From contig CAJTOI010000014.1 of the NCBI GenBank assembly GCA_910577925.1, forward strand, positions 1-37,163: DNA of 37,163 nt. Reading direction: 5' to 3'. Under the pieces are notes generated by a model, which saw only the letters and a program-made list of their open reading frames with translations, made no database searches and had not been told where the DNA came from. Positions 1 through 7,082 of this stretch are shown here, one piece after another. Each line of letters starts with the position of its first letter. Positions within the stretch are counted from its first letter, which is position 1. This stretch comes from an uncultured Roseburia sp. Its GTDB lineage: Bacteria > Bacillota > Clostridia > Lachnospirales > Lachnospiraceae. The position numbers and the translations under genes are program-made.

Positions 1-5
1 AAAAA

Positions 6-45
6 GGAATCTCAGAAGCCCGATGAATAAAGGCTTAGAGATTCC
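6..45. terminator. Interrupted stem-loop at the window edge
   Basis: GGAATCTC (6-13) pairs with GAGATTCC (38-45), and AAGCC (16-20) pairs with GGCTT (32-36), with a small internal bulge. A run of five A lies just before it, so on the minus strand it would read as a stem followed by T, like an intrinsic terminator. On the plus strand there is no U tract, so it could instead be a leader structure for the FIST gene. Its true role depends on sequence outside the window. Confidence 0.4.
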
Positions 46-83
46 GAGAGTCTATTATAAATAAGAAAAGGAGAAACGGCAGT

Positions 84-1139
84 ATGAAGCAGTTTTTTGG
101 AATGAGCCAGAGCGGAAATCTATCGGAAGCGGTAAGCGGGCTGACAAATCCGCAGTTTATTATGCTGTTTTCGAACGATGCTCAGTTTGAGTCCCACGTA
201 AAGGCTCTGGAAAAACTATATCCGCGTATTCCGAGTATCGGATGTGTCGGAATGAGTTATGATACCCGCATTGCGGAGAAGGGAGTTGGCGTCATCGCTT
301 TTCAGGGAGAAGTCAGTGCCGCCGCAAATGCGCTCGAACAGGTATCGGTAATGCCGGTAAAGTACATACGTCGTCTGGAGGAGGATATTCGGAGAGTGAG
401 CGGTACGGGCAGCAACACGGTCTGTATCGATTTCTGCACGGGAAATGACGCCTGTGTGCTGACGACCATGAATACCGCTTTGAGGCGGAGCGGAATCTCG
501 CTGGTCGGCGGAACCGGGGATGCCGGTAAAGTATCTGCCAACGGAAAGGTTTATCGGGACGCAGCCGTATATGCGATTGTAAAAAATAACGCGGGGCGTG
601 TTAAGACCTACAAAGAAAACATATATCATCAGCTTGGAAATTACCGCTTTATTGCATCGGATACAAACAGAGAAAAGTATATGATCGGCGCCTTAAACGG
701 GAAGCCGGCAAAGCAGGTATACGAGAGCATTCTTCACGTGACGGATCAGGAGATACTGACGCAGACATTCAAGAATCCTTTCGGCAAAATCAACGGGGAC
801 GACACCTGCATTATCTCGATCAAAGAGGTCAACGGAAATTCGCTGGCATGCTTCCGTCAGGTCAACGACTCCGATGTTTTAATCCTGTTGGAGCTTGGGG
901 ATTACAAAGCCACTGTCAAAAAGACGATCCAGGATATCTGCCGGGATTTCCCGAAACGATCCGCCGTCTTTTCCGTCAACTGTCTGTTTCGTTATAAACT
1001 GTTTTCCGAAAACAATTATATGCAGACATATCTCCAGGAAATGTCTGCGCTCGGCAGCCATGCAGGGTTTGTAGGGTACGGCGAGCATTACAACAATCGT
1101 TTTGTCAATCAGTCTATGACATGCGTGGTCTTTGAGTAG
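84..1139 (+). CDS. FIST-domain sensory protein (FIST_N/FIST_C)
   Basis: This 351-residue protein has no signal peptide or membrane segment and should be cytoplasmic. FIST domains are predicted small-ligand sensors, with amino acids proposed as ligands, found in signal-transduction proteins. The FIST_N part covers roughly residues 20-190 and includes the glycine-rich stretch LVGGTGDAGK and the segment DAAVYAIV. FIST_C covers roughly 205-335 and includes the repeated hydrophobic strands and the ending GFVGYGEH. The ATG at 84 follows an AAAAGGAG site. The stop lies 12 bp before the start of a soluble chemoreceptor, so the two are very likely one transcript and the FIST protein may be its detached sensor. 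The family call is firm; ligand and partner are inferred. Confidence 0.85.
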   Translation: MKQFFGMSQSGNLSEAVSGLTNPQFIMLFSNDAQFESHVKALEKLYPRIPSIGCVGMSYDTRIAEKGVGVIAFQGEVSAAANALEQVSVMPVKYIRRLEEDIRRVSGTGSNTVCIDFCTGNDACVLTTMNTALRRSGISLVGGTGDAGKVSANGKVYRDAAVYAIVKNNAGRVKTYKENIYHQLGNYRFIASDTNREKYMIGALNGKPAKQVYESILHVTDQEILTQTFKNPFGKINGDDTCIISIKEVNGNSLACFRQVNDSDVLILLELGDYKATVKKTIQDICRDFPKRSAVFSVNCLFRYKLFSENNYMQTYLQEMSALGSHAGFVGYGEHYNNRFVNQSMTCVVFE

Positions 1140-1151
1140 AGGAGGAAGAAA

Positions 1152-2096
1152 TTGTTATACAGAAAAGAACGACAAAGAGCAGGTCAGACGCAGCACGACG
1201 AGCAGAGTCTCTATCCGGTGCTGTACGTGACGGAGCACTTAAAGGATTACAAGGAGGAACTGATTCACAAGGAGGTACAGTCGCTGTGGGAGCTTAGCAT
1301 GATCCGCAAATCGTTTTCGGACGTGCTCAAAAACGCAAATCAGTTTCAGACGCAGCTTCAGGAGTTCGGCGGTACGTTCTCAAGCATCAATGAGGCTGCG
1401 GAGCAGTTTACCGATGTAAAGAGCTCGATTACGCAGTCCGTCTCGGAGGCGCAGAACAATGTCGAGGGGCTCAAGACCATTTCCATGGATATCGAAATGT
1501 CTTACAAAGAGATGGAACAGACCTTTGAGCATCTTCAGCAGGCCGTAAAATGTATCAGACAGTGCATCAACAAGATTGTCTCCATCGCAGAAGAGACCAA
1601 TATTCTTGCGATTAACGCATCCATCGAAGCTTCCAGAGCCGGCGAGGGCGGCAAAGGGTTTGCGGTTGTTGCGGCCAAGGTCAAAGAGCTTGCGGAGGAA
1701 ATCAAAGTGCTTGCCAACGATGCGGACACGGGGATTCACAATGTGGAGTCCGGGACGACAGAGTTAAATGACAGCATCACCGCATCGTCGCAGAAGCTCG
1801 GGAAGGGCACCGGGATCGTGGGCAGTACCTATGACTCGTTCCAGCAGATCACACAGGCTGCGGACGGAGCGCTATCGGTTCAGCGGGGAATTTCCGGCGT
1901 CATCGAAGATTCGCAGCGGGAGCTGCAGACGATCTGCCAGTTTTTTGAGAATATGGAGCTTCAGTATCAGGAAGTTATTAAACATATCAACCTTGCCAAC
2001 AATCTCGGTACGACAAAAAGCGCAATGTTTGAGGATATCGACAATATGCTTTCCCAGATTCCGCCTATGGTCAGGGATGCCGATCCGCAGAGATAG
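1152..2096 (+). CDS. Soluble methyl-accepting chemotaxis protein
   Basis: A 314-residue chemoreceptor signalling protein. The conserved hairpin tip is at about residues 147-170 and includes the core EETNILAINASIEASRAGEG, flanked by long heptad-type helices. This region contacts CheA and CheW. There is no transmembrane segment, HAMP or recognised sensor domain: the first ~50 residues are polar, so it should be a cytoplasmic receptor. Translation begins at TTG 1152, supported by GAGGAGGAAG just upstream; no ATG fits as well. It follows the FIST gene by 12 bp, and that protein is the obvious candidate sensor. After the stop the sequence becomes degenerate, so the unit probably ends here. Confidence 0.9.
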   Translation: MLYRKERQRAGQTQHDEQSLYPVLYVTEHLKDYKEELIHKEVQSLWELSMIRKSFSDVLKNANQFQTQLQEFGGTFSSINEAAEQFTDVKSSITQSVSEAQNNVEGLKTISMDIEMSYKEMEQTFEHLQQAVKCIRQCINKIVSIAEETNILAINASIEASRAGEGGKGFAVVAAKVKELAEEIKVLANDADTGIHNVESGTTELNDSITASSQKLGKGTGIVGSTYDSFQQITQAADGALSVQRGISGVIEDSQRELQTICQFFENMELQYQEVIKHINLANNLGTTKSAMFEDIDNMLSQIPPMVRDADPQR

Positions 2097-2189
2097 CCGG
2101 TGTTCCTGAGGATGCCGATAACCGAAAGGAGAACGACGCGCTGATAAAAAGGGTTCTGGCATCCGGGGAGGACATCGGTATTTTTCAGG

Positions 2190-2564
2190 AAAAGGGATAT
2201 CCATTACAGCAGCGTGTTTGAGCAGCAGTGCGCGATGCTTCCGATGGGAAGCTGGTTTATCGCCACACTGATTCAGGATAAGGCAGACGGTAAAATCGAT
2301 TTTAACTGGGGCGTGACAAAGATTCCGCATCCGGAAGGCGTGGAGGCAGGCAGCACGGTCGGTTCCGTGACGCCGATCGCAATTAATGCAAAGACGGCGC
2401 TCGAGGTGAAGAGCCTGGTGCTTGACCGCCCGTTAGACGCAAAGATGGCGGCCGTGCGCAAGGTGATCGAGGAAGAGCACGACATGATTATGATCGGGGA
2501 AGAAGATATCGAGACCGGAATCGCGAATATGAATGAGAGAGCGGCAGAGGCAAGAGAAGAGTAA
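2190..2564 (+). pseudogene. Remnant of an ABC sugar-transporter solute-binding protein
   Basis: From about 2190 the reading frame resembles the C-terminal half of a family 1 extracellular solute-binding protein. CAMLPMGSWFIATLIQ, FNWGVTKIPHPEG and GSVTPIAINA are typical of sugar-binding lipoproteins, and DIETGIANMNERAAEA is a typical C-terminus. There is no signal peptide or N-terminal lobe. The roughly 50 residues between the two recognisable blocks are fewer than expected, which suggests an internal deletion. The GTG at 2214 can open an ORF but has no convincing ribosome site. The stretch 2097-2189 before it has no recognisable gene. I read this as a broken relic; whether it is expressed is unknown. 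Confidence 0.75.
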
Positions 2565-2574
2565 AGAACAGAAG

Positions 2575-2678
2575 TATCTCGGGCTGATCCTGATGCAGGC
2601 GTTTTCCGCGTTCGGCGTGTTTTTGATGCGGCAGTTTATGATGAGTATTCCGACTGAGCTTTTGGAGGCGGCGCGGAC
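2575..2678 (+). pseudogene. Remnant of an ABC sugar-transport permease (MalG-like)
   Basis: About 34 codons match the cytoplasmic coupling-loop region of a MalG-type permease: LILMQAFSAFGVFLMRQF followed by MSIPTELLEAAR, where family members carry the EAA motif used to contact the ATPase. The rest of the permease is missing on both sides. The open frame continues to 2940, but beyond about 2678 it is only a shifted reading of beta-glucuronidase sequence. The fragment follows the binding-protein relic by about 10 bp, which is the gene order of an ordinary sugar ABC operon. It cannot make a working membrane protein. Confidence 0.8.
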
Positions 2679-2936
2679 GCCGTCGCGGGCATGCACGACG
2701 TTACGGGGGATCTGTTCAGCGAGGAGTATCAGGAGGAATTTATCCGGGTATACTGTGAGCTGTTTGACACGAAGGCGTATGTCTGCGGCGAACATGTGTG
2801 GAACTTTGCGGATTTTGCGACCGCGGAGAATAGTAAGCGCGTACAGGGCAATAAAAAGGGTGTGTTTACGAGGGACCGCAGGCCGAAAAAGGCAGTGCGG
2901 TATCTGCGGGACCGCTGGACGGGTCAGACCGGCTGA
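2670..2936 (+). pseudogene. 3' fragment of a beta-glucuronidase (GH2) gene
   Basis: In the frame that contains the ATG at 2691, about 88 codons read as the C-terminal end of a beta-glucuronidase. GADAVAGMHD, FSEEYQEEFIR, VCGEHVWNFADF, the NKKGVFTRDRRPK segment and a final LRDRWTG all fit the family. GEHVWNFADF is a conserved end-of-barrel stretch near the active site, and the N-K-G motif is the glucuronide-carboxylate recognition signature. The sugar-binding, immunoglobulin-like and first barrel parts are absent. The 5' edge is fused directly to the permease remnant at GGCGGCGCGGA, where both genes could share sequence, which suggests deletion between short direct repeats. The product would be inactive. 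Confidence 0.85.
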
Positions 2937-2971
2937 TTGACCGAAAAAAGCCGCACGCAATGAGAAATAAC

Positions 2972-2980
2972 TGGTATAAT
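2972..2980 (+). promoter_or_regulatory. Extended -10 promoter before the methyltransferase unit
   Basis: TGGTATAAT is a full extended -10 element (TG-N-TATAAT). No good -35 sits at normal distance, which extended -10 promoters can tolerate. It lies downstream of the decayed genes and upstream of the leader ORF and methyltransferase gene. Confidence 0.5.
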
Positions 2981-2986
2981 GGGGAT

Positions 2987-3013
2987 GAGCCTGCCGCGTT
3001 GGACGGCAGGCTC
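2987..3013 (+). terminator. Perfect 10-bp stem-loop in the methyltransferase leader
   Basis: GAGCCTGCCG (2987-2996) pairs perfectly with CGGCAGGCTC (3004-3013) around a 7-base loop and is followed by ATTTTGTG. It could be a weak terminator left from the lost glucuronidase gene. Because it starts just after a possible -10 box, it could also be a protective or attenuating 5' hairpin on the next transcript. Confidence 0.5.
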
Positions 3014-3037
3014 ATTTTGTGAAAAGGGGTGGGAAGT

Positions 3038-3112
3038 ATGAATCGGGTGCTTAGAAATGATGCGGAGGAAATGCGTTTCCGTGCAACCAAAAGGAGGAAA
3101 GGCGCAACATGA
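3038..3112 (+). CDS. Possible 24-residue leader ORF
   Basis: A short ORF starts at ATG 3038 behind AAGGGGTGGG and ends with a TGA that overlaps the methyltransferase ATG as ATGA (3109-3112). The peptide is basic at its end and resembles nothing I know. The 4-bp overlap would allow translational coupling, and the ribosome site of the methyltransferase lies inside this ORF. It may be chance. No function is proposed. Confidence 0.3.
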   Translation: MNRVLRNDAEEMRFRATKRRKGAT

Positions 3113-3849
3113 AAAACGAATATGAGAACGAAAACTTTTTTCGGCGGTATGCCGAGATGCCGCGCAGCAAAGAGGGGCTGTCCGCCGCAGGCGAATGGCA
3201 TCAGCTGAAACCGTTATTTCCGCCGCTTGGCAAAAAGACGGTCTTAGACCTCGGCTGCGGCTACGGATGGCACTGTAAATTTGCCGAGGAGCAGGGGGCG
3301 GCCCGGATTCTCGGAATCGATCTGAGCTCTAAAATGATTGACGAGGCGCGAAAGCGCAACGGAGGCGCGCGGATTTGCTACCGCGTCTGCGGGCTCGAGG
3401 AATATGAGTATCCCGAGGGTGCGTGGGACTGTGTCGTTTCGAATCTGGCGCTGCATTATATCGACGATTTGGAAGCGGTGTTTCAAAAGGTGTGGGACAC
3501 TTTAAAAGACGGCGGAGTGTTTCTGTTTAACATAGAACACCCGGTTTTTACATCCGCAGCGGGACAGGACTGGCTCTTTGCGGACGACGGCAGCATTTTG
3601 TGCTGGCCGGTGGACAATTATTTTATGCCGGGAGAGAGACACACAAATTTCCTTGGCTGCGATGTGGTGAAGTATCACCATACATTGACACAGATACTGA
3701 TGGGGCTGCGGCGCAGCGGATTTCTGCTTGAAACAGTCGAGGAAGCCAAACCGCCGCGGCAGATGATGGATATTCCCGGCATGAAAGACGAAATGCGCCG
3801 TCCGATGATGCTGCTCGTGAGAGCGGTGAAAAACACCGGATGCCTGTAA
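3109..3849 (+). CDS. Class I SAM-dependent methyltransferase
   Basis: A 246-residue cytoplasmic protein with a Rossmann-type methyltransferase fold. Motif I is VLDLGCGYG at about residues 45-53, and the acidic end of beta-2 is in ILGIDLSSKM, where Asp should bind the ribose of S-adenosylmethionine. VVSNLALHYI at about 118 is the usual motif IV region, and LKDGGVFLFN follows as the motif after it. The C-terminal part (residues 160-240) is the variable substrate domain, so the methyl acceptor cannot be read from sequence. The ATG follows AAAAGGAGGAAAGG. The gene stands alone between decayed fragments and is intact, so it appears to be under selection. Confidence 0.88.
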   Translation: MKNEYENENFFRRYAEMPRSKEGLSAAGEWHQLKPLFPPLGKKTVLDLGCGYGWHCKFAEEQGAARILGIDLSSKMIDEARKRNGGARICYRVCGLEEYEYPEGAWDCVVSNLALHYIDDLEAVFQKVWDTLKDGGVFLFNIEHPVFTSAAGQDWLFADDGSILCWPVDNYFMPGERHTNFLGCDVVKYHHTLTQILMGLRRSGFLLETVEEAKPPRQMMDIPGMKDEMRRPMMLLVRAVKNTGCL

Positions 3850-3896
3850 GGTTACGCATTTAACCTTTGAAATACAAAATATTTTTAACTATACTT

Positions 3897-3956
3897 AATT
3901 CGGGTACCGGAGGCGGCCGTATGGGGCTGCTTCCCGCGCCCGAATTTGTGTTTTAA
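3897..3956 (+). terminator. Terminator-like long hairpin after the methyltransferase
   Basis: AATTCGGG (3897-3904) pairs with CCCGAATT (3939-3946). An inner arm GGAGGCGGCC pairs with GGGCTGCTTCC, allowing wobble pairs. The stem is followed by TTGTGTTTT. It lies 48 bp after the methyltransferase stop. Confidence 0.6.
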
Positions 3957-3982
3957 AATCTTTTGAGAGGAGATGCGGGCGG

Positions 3983-4162
3983 ATGGTAAAGGTGACAAAC
4001 CGGTGGGACGAGATTGTCCGCTTCGCATCCATGTGGAATATGGAAGGGCTTGTAATCATCGGATTCTGCGAGGACTATAAGAAGCTGCGGGATTCGATGC
4101 GTATCCCCTTTGTCGTATATGACGGGGATTTCGAGGAAACCGAAAGAATCGGAAAAAACGAT
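3983..4162 (+). pseudogene. Remnant of a LacI-family regulator
   Basis: The first ~60 codons of this open frame resemble the sugar-binding core of a LacI/GalR repressor: RWDEIVRFASMWNMEGLVI, then GFCEDYKKLRDSMRIPFVVYDGDF. This matches the second beta-alpha unit of the periplasmic-binding-like domain. The N-terminal helix-turn-helix and hinge, and nearly all of the C-terminal lobe, are missing. After about 4162 the frame is only the antisense of the YolD-like gene, so the formal ORF end at 4411 has no meaning. A GAGAGGAG site precedes the ATG but is probably fortuitous. It may have belonged to the same lost operon as the transporter and glucuronidase relics upstream. Confidence 0.65.
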
Positions 4163-4180
4163 GGATGGACGGCATCTGAA

Positions 4181-4654
4181 TCAGAGCATGTCGTCAAACA
4201 GCTCCCCGTCTATCGAACAGATAAATTCGACGGGGACTGCGGTGCCGTCGGTAAGCTGTATCTGCCTGCGGACCGTATCGATATGCTTCAGGTTTCCCTG
4301 CACGGTCACATAGCTTCCGCCGCCCTTTTCGGGCATAAGGACGGGATGCGGCGCGTGCGGGCCGCCGCCTTCGTCCGGTCGAAAGTAGGTGACGGTAATC
4401 GCGGGCCGTAAGGCCAGGTGTTCCCGAAGCCGACAAAGCCGGAGGTTCAGCAGCTCCTTTTGATCCTCGTCCGGCTCCGCAAAGATGTCGGTCGGTCGCT
4501 CCGCCTCAGAGATGGCGTCGTCAAACCCCGAGAGAGCGGCGAAGGGGGAAAACTGTGCCGCCCGGTTTAAGAGCGGCATCTGCGGATGTCTCTGCGAGAC
4601 ATGGTGGGGAAGATGGATGATATCGTCGTATTTGTGTGTGTCTTTGGGGTTCAT
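4181..4654 (-). CDS. YolD-like protein encoded with a Y-family polymerase
   Basis: A 157-residue soluble protein. The N-terminal third carries YDDIIHLPHHVS followed by HPQMPLLNRAAQFSPFAALSG, the hallmark of the YolD-like proteins that accompany UvrX-type polymerases in Bacillota. The C-terminal part, with VQGNLKHIDTVRRQIQL and VEFICSIDGELFD, forms a small beta-rich segment. Its ATG overlaps the polymerase stop (ATGA at 4651-4654), so translation is coupled. The biochemical role of this family is not settled; an accessory role in translesion synthesis is inferred from constant linkage. Confidence 0.8.
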   Translation of the reverse strand: MNPKDTHKYDDIIHLPHHVSQRHPQMPLLNRAAQFSPFAALSGFDDAISEAERPTDIFAEPDEDQKELLNLRLCRLREHLALRPAITVTYFRPDEGGGPHAPHPVLMPEKGGGSYVTVQGNLKHIDTVRRQIQLTDGTAVPVEFICSIDGELFDDML

Positions 4655-6105
4655 GCCCTGTGGCCTCCGATCTGTCGGTTTCGCTCTGCGGCTGTGGCGC
4701 CTTCCTGTAAGCTTGTTCCCTTTAAGACCGCATTTTTTCCGTATTTCTTTTTGACGGACAGCATGGCTTCCTGGAGCTTCCGCTCTTTGGACAGGCGCGC
4801 GTCCTCTTCCTGCTGCGCTTCCTTTTGCGCCGCATAATCGGTAAACAGATCAAGCTGTTCGAAGCCGTCTGCTTTTCCTGCGAGGGTTTCGTCCACGACA
4901 TGGTTTGCGGCGACCGTCACGCGGCGTATCGAAAGCTTCGGGTTGACGATGCGCGCATACAGCTGCATCACGGCGTCCGTGATAAGGCGTCCGGAAGAAG
5001 TCTGCCGTGACATGCCCGTCGATCCGTGGGCATATTCCGAGCGGTTTTCATAGCCGACGGTGAGCACGATCTGGTCTGTGACAAGCCGTTTTTCCACGAG
5101 CTCTAAGACAAGCGAATCCGTCATTTCCCGCACGATCAGCTTCCCCTTTTCGAACTCATAGGGAACCGGCAGCACCTGCCCCAAGCTGAGGCTGTTTGTC
5201 TCCGGCCGATATGCTTTGATCTGGGCGATTGTGGTCGGTTCGAAGCCCCAGGCGTGGTCGATCAGAAGCTCCGCGTTGACGCCGAACAGTTTATATAAAA
5301 GCTCCTCATTGTGATACTGTCGGTCCGTTCCGAGAGAGCAGCGGGCAATATCGCCCATCGTATAGAGGCCGACGGCCTCAAGCTTTTTTCGGTAGCCGCG
5401 TCCGACGCGCCAGAAGTCGGTGAGCGGCCTGTGATCCCACAGAAGCTGCCGGTAGCGCAGCTCGTCGAGCTCCGCGATGCAGGCGCCGTCCGCGTCGGGT
5501 GTCACATGCTTTGCGACGATATCCATCGCCACTTTGCACAGATACAGATTCGTGCCGATTCCGGCGGCGGCCGTGATGCCGGTGGTGTCGAGGACATCCC
5601 GCAGTATCATGGAGGCGAGACCGCGCGGCGTCGTGTGATAGGTGTTCAGGTAATCGGTCACATCCATAAACACCTCGTCTATGGAGTAGACGTGGATATC
5701 TTCCGGCGCGATATACTTGAGGTAGATGTTGTAGATGGCGGTGCTGTATTCCATATAGAAGGCCATCCGCGGCGTTGCGGTGATATAGGAGAGCGCAAGC
5801 TCGGGATGCGCCGCAAGCTCGGGCGCGCTGTGGGAGGAGCCCGTAAGGACTCTGCCGGGAGCGTCGGCTTTACGCTGCAGATTGATTTCGTCTGCGCGCC
5901 GGATCACCTCGAACAGTCTCGGGCGGCCGGGGATGCCGTATGCTTTCAGGGAAGGAGATACGGCAAGGCAGATCGTCTTGTCGGTCCGCGCGGCGTCCGC
6001 CACGACAAGGTGTGTCGCAAGCGGGTCAAGCTGCCGCTCGACACACTCTACCGAGGCATAGAAAGATTTTAAATCGATGGCGAGATAGGCGCGTTCTTTT
6101 TCCAT
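4651..6105 (-). CDS. Y-family translesion DNA polymerase (ImpB/MucB/SamB, UvrX-like)
   Basis: A 484-residue error-prone polymerase that copies past damaged bases. The palm domain has YLAIDLKSFYASVEC, with metal-binding Asp at 11, and YSIDEVFMDVT, with catalytic Asp-Glu at 143-144. A helix-hairpin-helix thumb follows at around residues 220-270 (LTDFWRVGRGYRKKLEAVGLYTMGDIA). The little-finger domain covers about 300-410, and a charged tail follows to the end. The length fits the UvrX/YqjW subgroup rather than short DinB. The ATG follows AAAGGAGC. It starts 18 bp after the MerR gene and overlaps the YolD-like gene, so the three form one operon. No LexA box was seen next to the gene. Control probably comes from the MerR promoter, which would be unusual for an SOS-type polymerase. 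Confidence 0.92.
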   Translation of the reverse strand: MEKERAYLAIDLKSFYASVECVERQLDPLATHLVVADAARTDKTICLAVSPSLKAYGIPGRPRLFEVIRRADEINLQRKADAPGRVLTGSSHSAPELAAHPELALSYITATPRMAFYMEYSTAIYNIYLKYIAPEDIHVYSIDEVFMDVTDYLNTYHTTPRGLASMILRDVLDTTGITAAAGIGTNLYLCKVAMDIVAKHVTPDADGACIAELDELRYRQLLWDHRPLTDFWRVGRGYRKKLEAVGLYTMGDIARCSLGTDRQYHNEELLYKLFGVNAELLIDHAWGFEPTTIAQIKAYRPETNSLSLGQVLPVPYEFEKGKLIVREMTDSLVLELVEKRLVTDQIVLTVGYENRSEYAHGSTGMSRQTSSGRLITDAVMQLYARIVNPKLSIRRVTVAANHVVDETLAGKADGFEQLDLFTDYAAQKEAQQEEDARLSKERKLQEAMLSVKKKYGKNAVLKGTSLQEGATAAERNRQIGGHRA

Positions 6106-6123
6106 GTGTGCTCCTTTCCGGTG

Positions 6124-6939
6124 TCATAGAGTCCGTGCACGGTTTTCGGTCAGGCGGATTCGCTGCAGTTCGCTCGGCCTTGTCTTAAAGCTGTATTTCT
6201 CTGACATTACATTGTCCACAATCACGGCGGATGATTCATGTTCGGGCCAGTTTTCCCGGATAATTTCAGGCAGGTCCGTGTTCATAGTTAAATTGGCCTG
6301 CACGCAGGAGTATTCGCCGGCCGGAAGCGTGACAAGCCGCGGGTGGCCTTTTTTTCCGTTTAATATCTCGAGAAAGCAGCGGTATCTCATTTCGCCTGAC
6401 GGATCGATGTCAATGAGCTGGCCGGCCGGAAGCAGCGGGAAGAAATCGTTTTTCTGGGCGTCTTTATAAAGCTCCGCCACCTCCGAGACCATTCTTTTTT
6501 TAATTAGTGGCTGCCTGTGGATATAACCGGTCACAATGACGGTCCGCTCGTGAAAATATCTCGGATAAACACTCTGTTTACCCGCAAATTTTTTGTTGCC
6601 CTCAATGCTTTTTAAAGACATTTCGATGTAATTGAGATTGTTCTGCATTTCTTCGATCCGCTGCTGTGCGAGAAGCTTTCCCTGTTCCAAAAGCTTCTGC
6701 GACTGCAGATTGCCGTCTTCGTCGATCATGTTCACCATTTCTTTTAACGGGATGCCGAGCTGGATGCACAGAATGATTTTATTTAAAACGGTAACCTGTT
6801 CCGGCAGATAGTAGCGGTAATTTGTTTTTTTGTCGATGTAGGCGGGCCGGAGCAATCCGAGCTTTTCGTAGTACCGCAGTGAATTGATATTGACATTTCT
6901 TAATTTTGCAAATTCGCTGATCAGAAAATAATCCTGCAT
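6124..6939 (-). CDS. MerR-family regulator with effector-binding C-terminus (BmrR-like)
   Basis: A 271-residue activator. The N-terminal winged helix begins LISEFAKLRNVNINSLRYYE, followed by LGLLRPAYIDKKTNYRYY, both standard for MerR proteins. A long coiled-coil dimerisation helix spans about residues 85-120. The C-terminal ~150 residues resemble the GyrI-like multidrug-binding domain of BmrR. The open frame extends further upstream, but the ATG at 6939 places the helix-turn-helix at the normal N-terminus. It is divergent from a MATE pump, and its own transcript continues into the polymerase. It probably senses a lipophilic compound and activates or represses from the dyad in the 6940-7082 gap. 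Confidence 0.88.
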   Translation of the reverse strand: MQDYFLISEFAKLRNVNINSLRYYEKLGLLRPAYIDKKTNYRYYLPEQVTVLNKIILCIQLGIPLKEMVNMIDEDGNLQSQKLLEQGKLLAQQRIEEMQNNLNYIEMSLKSIEGNKKFAGKQSVYPRYFHERTVIVTGYIHRQPLIKKRMVSEVAELYKDAQKNDFFPLLPAGQLIDIDPSGEMRYRCFLEILNGKKGHPRLVTLPAGEYSCVQANLTMNTDLPEIIRENWPEHESSAVIVDNVMSEKYSFKTRPSELQRIRLTENRARTL

Positions 6940-7013
6940 GCTTCCCCATTTCTGTGCGGCGGGCAAAAGAAATCGCCGCGTTCCTGTGCGTTTTAAATTT
7001 ATCGGTATTTTTG

Positions 7014-7044
7014 TTGACTCTGTTATTATAATAGGGTTTAGAAT
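7014..7044 (+). promoter_or_regulatory. MerR-type promoter and operator for the MATE gene
   Basis: TTGACT (7014-7019) and TAGAAT (7039-7044) are separated by 19 bp, the over-long spacer typical of MerR-activated promoters. Inside lies an imperfect dyad: ACTCTGTTAT (7017-7026) against ATAATAGGGT (7028-7037), 8 of 10 pairs matching around position 7027. This is where a MerR dimer would bind and twist the DNA. Confidence 0.75.
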
Positions 7045-7053
7045 GGATGTAAA
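7025..7053 (-). promoter_or_regulatory. Divergent sigma-A promoter for the MerR-polymerase operon
   Basis: On the minus strand TTTACA (7053-7048) and TATAAT (7030-7025) are separated by exactly 17 bp. This promoter overlaps the MATE promoter and the dyad, so a single bound MerR dimer could control both directions. Confidence 0.65.
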
Positions 7054-7082
7054 CAAAATGCGGAAAGGAACGAAACTTAAAA

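Noticed and set aside
28..50. Possible sigma-D (flagellar) promoter before the FIST gene
   Set aside because: TAAA and CCGAGAG are only 12 bp apart and the second box is a poor match.
4163..4411. Continuation of the LacI-like frame to 4411
   Set aside because: This part is antisense to the well-supported YolD-like gene and has no LacI-like sequence.
5311..6072. 253-codon plus-strand open frame
   Set aside because: It lies fully opposite the Y-family polymerase and has no protein-like pattern.
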